A stretch of 64,000 nucleotides of DNA from Flaviaestuariibacter sp. (GTDB lineage: Bacteria; Bacteroidota; Bacteroidia; Chitinophagales; Chitinophagaceae), in contig JAOQAI010000009.1 of the NCBI GenBank assembly GCA_025963645.1, forward strand, positions 1-64,000, written 5' to 3'. The notes below the pieces were generated by a model, which saw nothing but the letters and a program-made list of their open reading frames with translations, did no database searches and had not been told where the DNA came from. This document shows positions 17,605 to 26,172 of the stretch, in pieces. The position numbers were made by a program, and so were the translations under genes. Numbering within the stretch: position 1 is the first letter of the stretch; each line of letters opens with the position of its first letter.

Positions 17605-17681
17605 GACAGCCGCTTCCATTCACCAGAAAGTTTGTATGTACAAGAGATGATTAATTACTGATCACTCATTACTCATCTCTC

Positions 17682-19979
17682 CTACTTATCCATCTTATAC
17701 TTCACCCCAACAAAAGCCCGGATGCCCTGGTTCGGCGCATACACATAGCTCGGATCAAAAGTTAGTTTATAAGGATTGGTGGCAGTTTGTTTTACAGAGC
17801 CATCGCTCCCATACTCCACGCCCTTGTCAAACGGGTCGTGTGACCGCGCAATAAGAAAGGGATTGCTCTTCGCTGGTGTCCAGTTAAATAGGTTTTTCAC
17901 GCCACCAAAGATTTCTACTTTGCCGGACAGCCATTTCGTAACCTGTATATTCTGAATGCTCCATACAGGTGAATATTCCCGCCGCGGATCCAAATTCGAG
18001 ATGAGCGGCAACCGCATGGGTCCGTAAATATTGCCAGTGTAATCAAAGGTTAGTCCTGCCATAGGCAAAGTATAGGTGATCGCCCAGGTGCCGCTAATAT
18101 TTTCCGATAGTACCGGTCGTTGCTTTATCTCTTTTCCATCAACCTTATTGACCAATGCCACATCCTGTAAAGTCAGACCAGCGCTGCCTTTCAGCCGTTG
18201 CCTAAAATTGAAGTCCAGGTTAAGCGAAACACCCCGCGAAAGAGAATGTCCCTGTAAGTTTTGGTAGATGATCTTGTTGGGATCAAGGTCGTAGTTGGCT
18301 ACTATCTGGTTGCCAAAATAGGTGTACCAGGCAGAAGCATCCAGCGAAAAGATTCGCGAACGGGAGCTAAACTGTTTGGTGTAATTTAGATTCAGGTTAT
18401 AGCTGCGTTCCGGCTTCAGTTCGCCTCTTATCTCCACGGCTCTTGATCCCGTCAGCGCCGCATGGTCTTCCGTAAAAAGATTCACTACCCGGAAACCGGT
18501 GCCTGCATTGAGCCGCAGCACTTGTTTGTCTTTCAGACTCCATTTATAAGCCACCCTTGGTGTAGTGATGATTTTATGCACCGGGTGATGATCGAAGCGG
18601 ATGCCGAAGAGCAGGCGATGCTTTTCATTCAATATCCACTCGTCCTGCAAAAAAAGTCCCGGAATAAAAAAGCGTTCGGGTTGGTTGGTTTTTAAAAGTG
18701 TATCTCTTGTAGCAGTAGAATTATCGTCGTAATAATTATAACGTCCCGCTAATCCTGCAAGGGATGAATGACGTGCTCCCAACTCCTTATGCCAGGTAAG
18801 CTGTCCAAATCCGATGCGTTGATCCGCTAAGTAAGGTGTGGTGCCGTAGTAAGAATTTTGATGGTGAGATGTAGCAGAAAAAGAAAAGAATAGTCGCTCT
18901 TTTACCGGCAATTGGTAGTTGCCGATCAACTCCCAGCGGCTTGTGTAAATGCTTTCGCCGTAAAGACTGTCCCCGCCCCGGAAAGATTTGTTCCATCGCA
19001 TATCACCGCCCCAGCGGTCTTCATAAAAATAGCGACCGGCAAGTGTGGCTACACGATTGTGGCGGCGGGGAAAATTCCATTTGTTGAAAACGGAAACGCG
19101 GTGCTGCAAGGTCACATCCGTAAAGTTGTCGCCATTGTTATCCAGTTTCTGACCATAATGAAAATAATTGATACCCAACAACGATGTAGCCTTCCCCACC
19201 TTCGCCTTCACGCCTATATCAATATTATGTTCCAGCCAGGAGGTGGTCATGGCATTGACCGAAAGCAATGGTGCTTTTTGCGGGTCTTTGGTAATGATAT
19301 TTATCAAGCCACCAATTGCTTCCGAGCCGTACAAGCCTGATGCCGGGCCTTTGATGATCTCTACTTTCTCGATCAGTTGGCTCGGAATACCAAACAGTCC
19401 ATAAACAGATGAAAGACTACTGACTATCGGCATTCCATCAATCGTTACCATCGTGTACGGACCTTCCAAACCATTGATATGAATATCGCCGGTATTGCAT
19501 ACGCTGCAATTGATCTGCGGCCGCACTCCGTTCACCATTTGCAGCGATTCAAAAATAGAAGGCGAAGGATTCTTACTGAAGAATTGCGGCGTGAATACTT
19601 CAACAGCAATAGGACTTTGCAGGCGTTGTACAGGTTTCAGGGTTCCAGATACCACCACTTCGTTAAGGCTTGCTTGTGAAGGCTGCAATGCGATGGTAAT
19701 AGCCTTTATCTCTCCATCTTTCACCTCGACGCCTTGCTGAAAAGGTTCATAACCGATCATTGTCACATAAATAGCATAGCGGCCTTTTGCCAGGTTTTTA
19801 ATACTAAAAGAGCCAGTTGAATCCGTAATGCTGGTAACGCTTTTATTTTTGACAGAGACCGTCGCATTTGGCAGCGCTTCAGTTCCATATAAAACCCGCC
19901 CTTGGATTTCTCCAGCTATTTGTGCGCTTAAAGAATACGTAAAAAGTATAAGTGGAATAGTAAAAAGGCTTAGCCGCAT
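17682..19979 (-). CDS. TonB-dependent receptor, probable metal uptake
   Basis: A 765-residue outer-membrane receptor when started at the ATG at 19979 (signal peptide MRLSLFTIPLILFTYSLSAQ). A carboxypeptidase-regulatory-like domain (about 25-105) precedes a well-conserved plug: LNEVVVSGT as TonB box region, then IHINGLEGPYTMVTIDGMPI, and VEIIKGPASGLYGSEAIGG; a full barrel follows. The plug carries an unusual pair, NCSVCNTGD (Cys158 and Cys161), which might bind metal or form a disulfide. It is transcribed away from a DtxR/MntR-family gene with a shared palindrome, so metal-repressed import of iron, manganese or a chelate is the best inference. Confidence 0.9.
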   Translation of the reverse strand: MRLSLFTIPLILFTYSLSAQIAGEIQGRVLYGTEALPNATVSVKNKSVTSITDSTGSFSIKNLAKGRYAIYVTMIGYEPFQQGVEVKDGEIKAITIALQPSQASLNEVVVSGTLKPVQRLQSPIAVEVFTPQFFSKNPSPSIFESLQMVNGVRPQINCSVCNTGDIHINGLEGPYTMVTIDGMPIVSSLSSVYGLFGIPSQLIEKVEIIKGPASGLYGSEAIGGLINIITKDPQKAPLLSVNAMTTSWLEHNIDIGVKAKVGKATSLLGINYFHYGQKLDNNGDNFTDVTLQHRVSVFNKWNFPRRHNRVATLAGRYFYEDRWGGDMRWNKSFRGGDSLYGESIYTSRWELIGNYQLPVKERLFFSFSATSHHQNSYYGTTPYLADQRIGFGQLTWHKELGARHSSLAGLAGRYNYYDDNSTATRDTLLKTNQPERFFIPGLFLQDEWILNEKHRLLFGIRFDHHPVHKIITTPRVAYKWSLKDKQVLRLNAGTGFRVVNLFTEDHAALTGSRAVEIRGELKPERSYNLNLNYTKQFSSRSRIFSLDASAWYTYFGNQIVANYDLDPNKIIYQNLQGHSLSRGVSLNLDFNFRQRLKGSAGLTLQDVALVNKVDGKEIKQRPVLSENISGTWAITYTLPMAGLTFDYTGNIYGPMRLPLISNLDPRREYSPVWSIQNIQVTKWLSGKVEIFGGVKNLFNWTPAKSNPFLIARSHDPFDKGVEYGSDGSVKQTATNPYKLTFDPSYVYAPNQGIRAFVGVKYKMDK

Positions 19980-20008
19980 GTTTGTTATTCGACTTTCCAA
20001 AGATATAT

Positions 20009-20026
20009 AATTTGGCTAACCAAATT
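20009..20026. promoter_or_regulatory. DtxR/MntR-type operator
   Basis: AATTTGGCTAACCAAATT is a near-perfect 18-bp palindrome, and its centre resembles the DtxR box core (GGTTAGCCTAACC). It lies 30 bases before the receptor start codon and 35 before the regulator's. It is therefore the likely site through which the DtxR-family protein controls both genes. Confidence 0.7.
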
Positions 20027-20060
20027 TTATTATGTAGGATTACCTGTTAAATTTGTACCA

Positions 20061-20732
20061 ATGTCCCATTTCCCCAATCACTTTGAAGAGAACTATTTAA
20101 AGGCCTTGTATAAACTACAGCGCAAGGAAATAAAGAAGGTAAACAATATAGCCTTGGCGAAATACATGGAGCTGAACCCGGCAACGGTACTGGAAATGGT
20201 GCGTAAGATGGCTGACCGCGGCCTGGTTGAAATTCTTCCAGACAAAACCATACAACTGACATCGCAGGGAGAGAAAAAAGCATTGCTGGTGATTCGTAAG
20301 CATCGCTTGTGGGAAGTGTTTTTAGTAGAAAAATTAGATTATAGCTGGAGCGAGGTGCATGACCTTGCCGAGCAGCTGGAGCATATTCAATCGGAGGATC
20401 TGACCAACCGGTTAGAAGCCTTTTTAGAATTTCCGGCAGCGGATCCGCATGGCGATCCTATTCCGGACAAGAATGGTAAGCTTCGTACCGCTGCTGCTAT
20501 TAATTTGCTGGAAGGAAAAACCGGCAAGACATACATGGTAAAAAGCTTTGGCGAAACTGCAGATTCCTTTTTGGATTATCTCGCCAAACTTTCAATACGT
20601 CCCGGCACACTGCTCCGGGTATTGGAATGGAATGCTTATGATAATTCCGGTAGCATTGAAATAAATAATGCTATCATACAACTAAGTGAAAAAGTTGCCG
20701 GCAATATTTTCGTGCAACTGCATACGACTTAG
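20061..20732 (+). CDS. DtxR/MntR-family metal-dependent transcriptional regulator
   Basis: A 223-residue regulator. Residues 1-65 form the winged helix-turn-helix (EENYLKALYKLQ, then VNNIALAKYMELNPATVLEMVRKMADRGLVE). Residues 70-140 form the metal-binding and dimerisation domain, with the family's typical HRLWEVFLVEKLDYSWSEVH and a later LEAFLEFPAADPHGDPIP. A C-terminal SH3-like/FeoA-type domain (about 150-223) is present. Members repress metal-import genes when Fe2+ or Mn2+ is bound. It is divergent from a TonB-dependent receptor with an operator-like palindrome between. Which metal it senses cannot be decided from the sequence. Confidence 0.93.
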   Translation: MSHFPNHFEENYLKALYKLQRKEIKKVNNIALAKYMELNPATVLEMVRKMADRGLVEILPDKTIQLTSQGEKKALLVIRKHRLWEVFLVEKLDYSWSEVHDLAEQLEHIQSEDLTNRLEAFLEFPAADPHGDPIPDKNGKLRTAAAINLLEGKTGKTYMVKSFGETADSFLDYLAKLSIRPGTLLRVLEWNAYDNSGSIEINNAIIQLSEKVAGNIFVQLHTT

Positions 20733-20809
20733 TGCTTTAACTTTTCATTTCATAGATATAATAAAGCTGGCATGAATTTGACAAATAGGCTTTTATTAAA
20801 ACAAGCACT

Positions 20810-21340
20810 ATGAAACGAATTCTTACTCTTTTTATTTGCCTTGGCACCTTTAGCAGCGCCTTTGCCCAAACAAGTGGTGAAGAAGCCAAGCGTGTTATAT
20901 TAGGCCGCAAAAAAACGGATGGTGGCTCTAATTCGGGTAAAGATGTTGTCTTAGGTGGGGATAACAGAACTGATAGAGGAACGTCTCCAAATTATCCCTC
21001 GTATCCGGATGGCTCAAGCCGCGATCAACAGGTAGACCAGGTAAACCGTGAATACGATGCCAAGGTGCAATCTGTACGCAACAATCCTTATTTATCTCAA
21101 GCTGAAAAGGACCGCGCTATCCGTGACTTAAATGCCGACCGGGCTCGTCGGATTAGAGCTATTGACCGTTCGTTTGATACTGACCGCGATAACCGGGATA
21201 GAGATGACAACAATTATAAAAAGGATAAAAAATATAAGAAGAACAATGGCAACCGCTATGGCTGGGAGAAAGGAAAGGGCAATCCACATAAAAATGGAGG
21301 AAAGAACAAAAGCTATAAAAAAGACCGGGATGATGATTAA
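20810..21340 (+). CDS. Secreted charged hypothetical protein
   Basis: A 176-residue protein with a clear signal peptide (ending near SSAFAQ, about residue 20) and then a low-complexity, highly charged mature part. About 60-120 contains a helical stretch (YDAKVQSVRNNPYLSQAEKD, then RAIRDLNADRARRIRAIDRS). The last 55 residues are Asp/Arg/Lys/Asn-rich (DRDNRDRDDNNYKKDKKYKK and more). No catalytic motif is visible. It probably sits in the periplasm or on the surface. It lies behind the DtxR-like gene with an 80-base gap and is closed by a hairpin terminator. No function can be assigned. Confidence 0.8.
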   Translation: MKRILTLFICLGTFSSAFAQTSGEEAKRVILGRKKTDGGSNSGKDVVLGGDNRTDRGTSPNYPSYPDGSSRDQQVDQVNREYDAKVQSVRNNPYLSQAEKDRAIRDLNADRARRIRAIDRSFDTDRDNRDRDDNNYKKDKKYKKNNGNRYGWEKGKGNPHKNGGKNKSYKKDRDDD

Positions 21341-21374
21341 TCAATAGTGAACAGCCTGTTGGACAAATTCAATA

Positions 21375-21412
21375 AATAGCAAGCCCTCCTAAAATCAGGA
21401 GGGCTTACTATT
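21375..21412. terminator. Bidirectional hairpin between the hypothetical gene and accC
   Basis: Two 16-base arms with one mismatch (core AAGCCCTCCT/AGGAGGGCTT, loop AAAATC) lie between the plus-strand gene ending at 21340 and the minus-strand accC ending at 21472. The T run is weak on both sides, so efficiency is uncertain. Confidence 0.8.
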
Positions 21413-21471
21413 TATGAAATGCTATGGATTAACAGCTACTTGCTACTCGCCATTCACAACTCGCTAGACAC

Positions 21472-22809
21472 TCACTGCATGGTAAAGCTTTCCAAAAACT
21501 TCGTATTGAAATCCCCGGAGCGGAACTTTTCATTTTGCATCAGTTGCAGGTGAAAAGGAATCGTTGTTTTCACGCCTTCGATCACATACTCACTTAATGC
21601 ACGATACATGGTGTCAATGGCTTCTTCGCGGGTTTGCGCAACCGTTATCAGCTTACCGATCATTGAATCATAATATGGCGGGATCACATAGCCAGCATAT
21701 ACATGGCTATCTACCCGAACGCCATGGCCACCCGGCTGGTGCAGCACGGTTATCTTACCCGGTGAAGGGCGAAAATCATTGTATGGATCTTCTGCATTAA
21801 TACGGCACTCGATGGCATGCATTGCCGGCTCGTAATCTTTACCGGAAATCTTCTCGCCCATGGCAATTTTGATCTGCTCTTTAATTAGGTCGAAGTTGAT
21901 TACCTCTTCCGTCACACAATGCTCCACCTGGATACGGGTGTTCATTTCCATGAAGTAGAAATTGCGGTGTTTATCTACCAGGAATTCAATGGTTCCAACG
22001 CTTTCGTAGTTAATAGCACCGGCTGCTTTCTTGGCAGCCTCACCCATTTTATAACGCAGCTCCGGTGTCATGAATGGTGATGGCGATTCTTCTACCAGTT
22101 TTTGGTGACGGCGCTGAATAGAGCAATCCCGTTCGCTTAAGTGGCAAACCGTTCCAAAACGGTCACCGGCAATTTGTATCTCTATATGGCGTGGCTCTTC
22201 CACGAATTTCTCCATATAAATGCCATCGTTCTTGAAAGAGGCCCCCGCTTCGGCTTTCGCTGTGGAATAGGCCTTTTCCATTTCGCCCTCTTCCCATACT
22301 ACCCGCATACCTTTTCCACCGCCACCGGCTGTCGCTTTTAGTATAATCGGAAAGCCCATGTCTTTCGCCAGGCTTTTTGCTTCTTCCAGGCTACCAATCA
22401 AACCTTCACTTCCAGGAATAACCGGTACGCCAGCTTTGATCATTGTTTCCTTTGCCGTGATCTTGTCACCCATCTTATTGATCATCTCCGGCGTAGGGCC
22501 AATGAACTTGATGCCATGGTCCGCACAGATCTGCGAAAACTTGGCATTCTCCGCTAAGAAACCATAACCCGGATGTATCGCATCGGCATTGGTAATTTCT
22601 GCGGCGGCCATGATATGCGGAATATTCAGGTAAGAGTCCGCGCTTTGCGGCTTACCAATACAGACGGCTTCGTCGGCAAACTTGACATGGAGGCTATCTT
22701 TATCGGCAGTGGAGTAAACGGCAACCGTTTTGATGCCCATCTCACGGCAGGTACGAATCACCCGAAGGGCAATTTCGCCGCGATTGGCAATTAGTATCTT
22801 TTTGAACAC
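21472..22809 (-). CDS. accC: Acetyl-CoA carboxylase biotin carboxylase subunit
   Basis: A 445-residue biotin carboxylase, the usual length. It carboxylates the biotin on AccB using ATP and bicarbonate, the first step of fatty-acid synthesis. The N-terminal domain opens with [19 protein letters not shown]; the ATP-grasp glycine loop [16 protein letters not shown] is at about 156-171. Further motifs are [35 protein letters not shown] (metal ligands and catalytic base) and the C-terminal [12 protein letters not shown]. It lies 99 bases downstream of accB on the same strand, in the standard accBC order, so co-transcription is expected. Confidence 0.98.
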   Translation of the reverse strand: MFKKILIANRGEIALRVIRTCREMGIKTVAVYSTADKDSLHVKFADEAVCIGKPQSADSYLNIPHIMAAAEITNADAIHPGYGFLAENAKFSQICADHGIKFIGPTPEMINKMGDKITAKETMIKAGVPVIPGSEGLIGSLEEAKSLAKDMGFPIILKATAGGGGKGMRVVWEEGEMEKAYSTAKAEAGASFKNDGIYMEKFVEEPRHIEIQIAGDRFGTVCHLSERDCSIQRRHQKLVEESPSPFMTPELRYKMGEAAKKAAGAINYESVGTIEFLVDKHRNFYFMEMNTRIQVEHCVTEEVINFDLIKEQIKIAMGEKISGKDYEPAMHAIECRINAEDPYNDFRPSPGKITVLHQPGGHGVRVDSHVYAGYVIPPYYDSMIGKLITVAQTREEAIDTMYRALSEYVIEGVKTTIPFHLQLMQNEKFRSGDFNTKFLESFTMQ

Positions 22810-22811
22810 AG

Positions 22812-22908
22812 TAGTCTGATTTGAGGATTTGTGAATTTGAAGATTTGATAATCCAAAAGCAACCTGAGGATTTTGAAACTCACATCATCAAATTGCCGAA
22901 TTACCAAA
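22812..22908. repeat. Hairpin-forming spacer between accB and accC
   Basis: Short words GATTTG, AATTTG and their complements CAAATC, CAAATT recur on both sides of this AT-rich gap (for example TTGTGAATTTGAAGATTTG against CATCAAATTGCCGAATTACC). They allow a loose long hairpin inside the accBC transcript. It may be another dispersed repeat. Confidence 0.5.
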
Positions 22909-23394
22909 TTAGGCTGGTTCTACTAAGAACAGGGGTTGGTCGTATTCAACAGGTGAAGCATCTTCTACCAGCACCTTGACGATCCTACCTTTCACTTCGC
23001 TTTCAATTTCGTTGAATAGTTTCATCGCTTCTATAATGCAAACCACTTTGCCTGGAGCAACTTCGTCTCCAACATCTGTCAGCATTGGTTTATCCGGAGA
23101 GGCGCGGCGATAGAAAGTGCCGATCATCGGGCTCTTTATCGTAATGGTATTAGATGGAGTAGCGGCAGGAGCATCAGCCGGCGCTGATCCAGCGGAAGGT
23201 AAGGCTTGCTGTGGCACTTGTTGATACTGCTGCATCGGCAATTGCATCTGTGGCATAGAGGCCGCCATTACCTGCGTTATCTGTTCTTCCTTTTGACGGA
23301 TGGTGATCTTAAAGTCTTTTTGCTCAACCGTTACTTCGCCAAGATTCGATTCGTTGACCATTCGGATCAACTCCTGAATTTGTTTAAAATCCAT
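22909..23394 (-). CDS. accB: Acetyl-CoA carboxylase biotin carboxyl carrier protein
   Basis: A 161-residue biotin carrier. The ATG at 23394 (MDFKQIQELIRMVNESNLGE) is preferred over an in-frame TTG three codons earlier. The N-terminal 40 residues form the dimer-contact region. A Gln/Pro/Ala-rich linker (about 40-85) follows, then the C-terminal biotinyl domain with CIIEAMKLFNEIESE, where Lys125 is the biotinylation site. It accepts CO2 from AccC and passes it to acetyl-CoA via AccAD. First gene of the accBC pair. Confidence 0.97.
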   Translation of the reverse strand: MDFKQIQELIRMVNESNLGEVTVEQKDFKITIRQKEEQITQVMAASMPQMQLPMQQYQQVPQQALPSAGSAPADAPAATPSNTITIKSPMIGTFYRRASPDKPMLTDVGDEVAPGKVVCIIEAMKLFNEIESEVKGRIVKVLVEDASPVEYDQPLFLVEPA

Positions 23395-23483
23395 TTGCTT
23401 CAATTTAATAGGTTTTGGTTAAAACAAGGGGGCCAAGATAAGCAGTAATTAAGTTAACCCATTAAACATCTGCAAATGGCGAG

Positions 23484-24284
23484 CTATTTTATTTCGATTG
23501 ACTTCTCTATGGCCTGAAGCTCCTGGTCTTCGCCAATATCCAGCACCGCCAGTGCCGAGTACTTGCCTTTGGCGATTTTTTCAGGGATAGCGAATCGAAC
23601 AATGCGCTTTCCGTCGGGGAACATTGGAAATTCAACGCGATCCAATTTAATTTCTTCCCCGTTTTGCGTGTTGGTGAGGGTTAAGGTTGCCTTGCATTGC
23701 AGCATTATATCTCCGGCATTGGCTACCACAAATTCATAAGTGCCTTTATCTTTAGCAGGGCGCAATGAAAGTGCCTGCGCGGCGCTTTTAGTAATGTTAT
23801 TTGGTGTTTGGTAAAGATGCACCCCCACCCTAATAATCTCTTTTACTTGTGTTTTGAGTTCTTTGGAACTTTTGGCAGTTTCTTGTTCCTCAACAGACTG
23901 GATAAAAAGCATAGCCCATTTAGCTTGTTCAAATTGTGCTTGATCTGCCGGACCATTAAGTGTAACTAAAATCTCCTCAGTCTGGTTAGGCTGAATTTCA
24001 ATAAAGTTTCTGCTCAAGGTTACCCAGGTTGCGCAAGAACGCTTTAAAGTATCCGGACGAAAATAGGAGTGCCCTCCTGTGGAATCCCGTAACCAGTCAT
24101 TTAAGTAAGCTTGAAACGCCAGCTTTTTGTTCGAGGCATTTGTAATCCTGACAACTTGCGTTTGCGTTTTGCCAGGATCCACATTAAAGCTAATAGTTCC
24201 GGGTTGAATGGCAAATTGCTGTGCCTGGCTTACCGAGCATAGCAAAAGAAGCGTAAGCAGGAATGGTGTAATGTAACGCATCAC
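23484..24284 (-). CDS. PapD-like periplasmic chaperone
   Basis: A 266-residue secreted protein with a signal peptide (ending near VSQAQ, about residue 22). Two immunoglobulin-like domains follow: the first with PGTISFNVDPGKTQTQVVRITNAS, QAYLNDWLRD and FIEIQPNQTEEILVTLNGP, the second from about residue 155 with VANAGDIMLQCKATLTLTN. The order and the edge-strand pattern fit the fimbrial chaperone superfamily (PapD-like), which donates a strand to pilus subunits in the periplasm. It is divergent from, and 213 bases from, a block encoding three small beta-sandwich secreted proteins and an usher-like barrel, which I take as its clients and partner. Confidence 0.8.
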   Translation of the reverse strand: MMRYITPFLLTLLLLCSVSQAQQFAIQPGTISFNVDPGKTQTQVVRITNASNKKLAFQAYLNDWLRDSTGGHSYFRPDTLKRSCATWVTLSRNFIEIQPNQTEEILVTLNGPADQAQFEQAKWAMLFIQSVEEQETAKSSKELKTQVKEIIRVGVHLYQTPNNITKSAAQALSLRPAKDKGTYEFVVANAGDIMLQCKATLTLTNTQNGEEIKLDRVEFPMFPDGKRIVRFAIPEKIAKGKYSALAVLDIGEDQELQAIEKSIEIK

Positions 24285-24497
24285 TTATTTAGGAAGTTTA
24301 ATTTTAATAATCTTAAAAAGATACATTTGCAGTATAAGAGTTACACCTTATCGTTTTAGTTGCAAATAAAATATAAAAAAACTGAAGCAGTAGGCAATTT
24401 AAACTATTCTTTTGACTTTAAGAAGCAAGATACCCCCTTCAAAATCAAAAACATTAAAAAATTTTATCAAATTCCGTAAACTCCTTGAAAAACAACC

Positions 24498-25442
24498 ATG
24501 ATATCAACTCCCTTTAAATACTGTTTGCTGCAACTATTTTCGCTGGGTGTTTCCCTATCCTGTTTAAATGCGCAAACCTTTACCGTAACGCCAGTTAATA
24601 CGACGTTCGTGGTTAATAGCTCTACTATATTAGAGGGCAATACTACCAAAAGCCTAGCCTTTAAATTAAATGCAGTAAGCCGTAACCGTACCTATTCAAT
24701 TTATGTACAATTGACATCTATCAATTTTACGCCGTCATCTACCGTGATTTCCCCGATGCCTCTTTTAGTAAAATTCAATAAAATCACTAATGTCACCACT
24801 ACCGGATATGTGCAGAATAGCAATATATCAATACCAATGACCCCGGTTACATCCACATTAGCACAAAATGCGACCGCTACCGGAAACAGCACGACAGCTA
24901 TTAGTGAGTATGATCTTATCTTACAACCATTAGGTTATAATGTGCCCCCTGGCACTTATATTTATAACCTCAACTTCCGTTATGTTGATAATTCAACTAC
25001 GATTAACCGACCTATGGCAGTAACTTTAACCGTGTCTAATGTACTAAACCTGACTATCTCGCCAGCAACCGAAGCCAGCTTTTCTATAGGCAACTCTACA
25101 TTAATAACCAATGGCCAAACAATTTCTAACGCTTATACACTACAAGTTAAGAGCAATGTGGCCTGGCAATGCAGAGTAAAATCAGTGGCAGCTACTTTTG
25201 CCAATAGCGGCACATCTTCAACTGCAAACGTGTTTACTTCAAAACTACAGGTAATAAAAGCAAGCCCGGCTGCCACTGTTACGGTTTCCGGTTCTGATCA
25301 GTTCTTAGCTTCTGGTAGTAAGGGAAATGCGGGGGTGAGTGGTAATACATTTACTATTTCATTAAAGGCAACGCCAGGCTTTACTATGGGTCCCGGCAGT
25401 TATACCACCAGTTTAATTTATACCCTCTTTACTTTTCCATAA
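24498..25442 (+). CDS. Secreted beta-sandwich protein, possible fibre subunit A (two-domain)
   Basis: A 314-residue protein with a signal peptide (ending near LNAQ, about residue 26). It is Thr/Ser/Asn-rich with alternating strands and no catalytic motif. It seems to have two beta-sandwich domains, about 27-180 and 181-314. The second shares with its neighbours the pattern TVSNVLNLTI at its start, YTLQVKSNVAWQCRV in the middle and LKATPGFTMGPGSYTTSLIY at the end. The two-domain form would suit an adhesive tip, but that is inference. The gap of 213 bases before it holds the divergent start regions of this gene and the chaperone. Confidence 0.72.
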   Translation: MISTPFKYCLLQLFSLGVSLSCLNAQTFTVTPVNTTFVVNSSTILEGNTTKSLAFKLNAVSRNRTYSIYVQLTSINFTPSSTVISPMPLLVKFNKITNVTTTGYVQNSNISIPMTPVTSTLAQNATATGNSTTAISEYDLILQPLGYNVPPGTYIYNLNFRYVDNSTTINRPMAVTLTVSNVLNLTISPATEASFSIGNSTLITNGQTISNAYTLQVKSNVAWQCRVKSVAATFANSGTSSTANVFTSKLQVIKASPAATVTVSGSDQFLASGSKGNAGVSGNTFTISLKATPGFTMGPGSYTTSLIYTLFTFP

Positions 25443-25533
25443 TCTAAATCATTGATTTTCAGGAGCTTTTGCAACTAAGAAAAAATACTTAAAAAAAATA
25501 GTAGAAATACTATGTTTTCTTAAATAGTTTGCT

Positions 25534-25541
25534 TAGGTTTG
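25534..25541 (+). promoter_or_regulatory. Probable Bacteroidota -7 element upstream of subunit B
   Basis: TAGGTTTG matches the TAnnTTTG element about 85 bases ahead of the start codon at 25626. The -33 TTG is not clear. It indicates that the small subunit gene has its own promoter. Confidence 0.5.
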
Positions 25542-25625
25542 CACTGTCAAATGGAAATGGTAGTAGAATACCCTTACTAAATGGCAAGTGTAAACAAAAG
25601 ATCACTTAAACCTAAAATAACAAAA

Positions 25626-26114
25626 ATGAAAGCTGTCCTGACAATCCTATCCCTTGTGTTTTTTATGAGTGCTAATGCGCAATCCAACCAAGGATCGCAC
25701 ACTGTATCAATGGTACTTGCTAACGTTATTGAGTTGGCGTTGACCGGTGGTAACCCGTCTATGTCATTTACTACTGCTGCTCATTATCAGAATGGTGTTA
25801 CTTCTTCTACTACACCTACCACTTTGACCGTTTCTTCTAACAAAGCTTATTCTATTACTGCATTAGCTTCTTCAGCGGATAACGGTAACCTGGTAGGATC
25901 ATCTGTAAACATTCCTATTGCTAAACTAACTGTAACAGCGGACAACGGCTCTAACTACCTGCCGTTGAGCGGAACAGTTGCTACCACTATTAAAGCTGCA
26001 CAAGCTGCAGGTGGTGGTGTTGCACATTCTGTTTATTACAAAGCCAACCCTGGATTTGGATATGCGGCCGGCACTTATACCACTACTATCACCTATACTG
26101 CCACTCAAGACTAA
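25626..26114 (+). CDS. Small secreted beta-sandwich protein, possible major fibre subunit B
   Basis: A 162-residue protein from the ATG at 25626, with a signal peptide MKAVLTILSLVFFMSANAQ. The 143-residue mature part is Thr/Ser/Ala-rich. It has the pattern GSHTVSMVLANVIELALTGG at its start, TTLTVSSNKAYSITALASS in the middle and YYKANPGFGYAAGTYTTTIT at the end. The same three blocks occur in the genes on both sides. It has its own probable promoter and is followed at once by a strong hairpin, as expected for a highly made structural subunit upstream of a less abundant assembly protein. No enzymatic feature is seen. Confidence 0.78.
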   Translation: MKAVLTILSLVFFMSANAQSNQGSHTVSMVLANVIELALTGGNPSMSFTTAAHYQNGVTSSTTPTTLTVSSNKAYSITALASSADNGNLVGSSVNIPIAKLTVTADNGSNYLPLSGTVATTIKAAQAAGGGVAHSVYYKANPGFGYAAGTYTTTITYTATQD

Positions 26115-26132
26115 TTTTTGATTTTCTTATAT

Positions 26133-26164
26133 AAAAAAATCCTTTCTTTTGAAAGGATTTTTTT
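26133..26164 (+). terminator. Terminator/attenuating hairpin between subunit B and the usher-like gene
   Basis: Perfect 14-bp arms (26133-26146 and 26151-26164) with a TTTT loop and a run of seven T. It ends only 9 bases before the start codon of the next gene. Most transcripts of the small subunit would stop here, leaving limited read-through into the barrel gene. Confidence 0.92.
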
Positions 26165-26172
26165 ATACCCCT

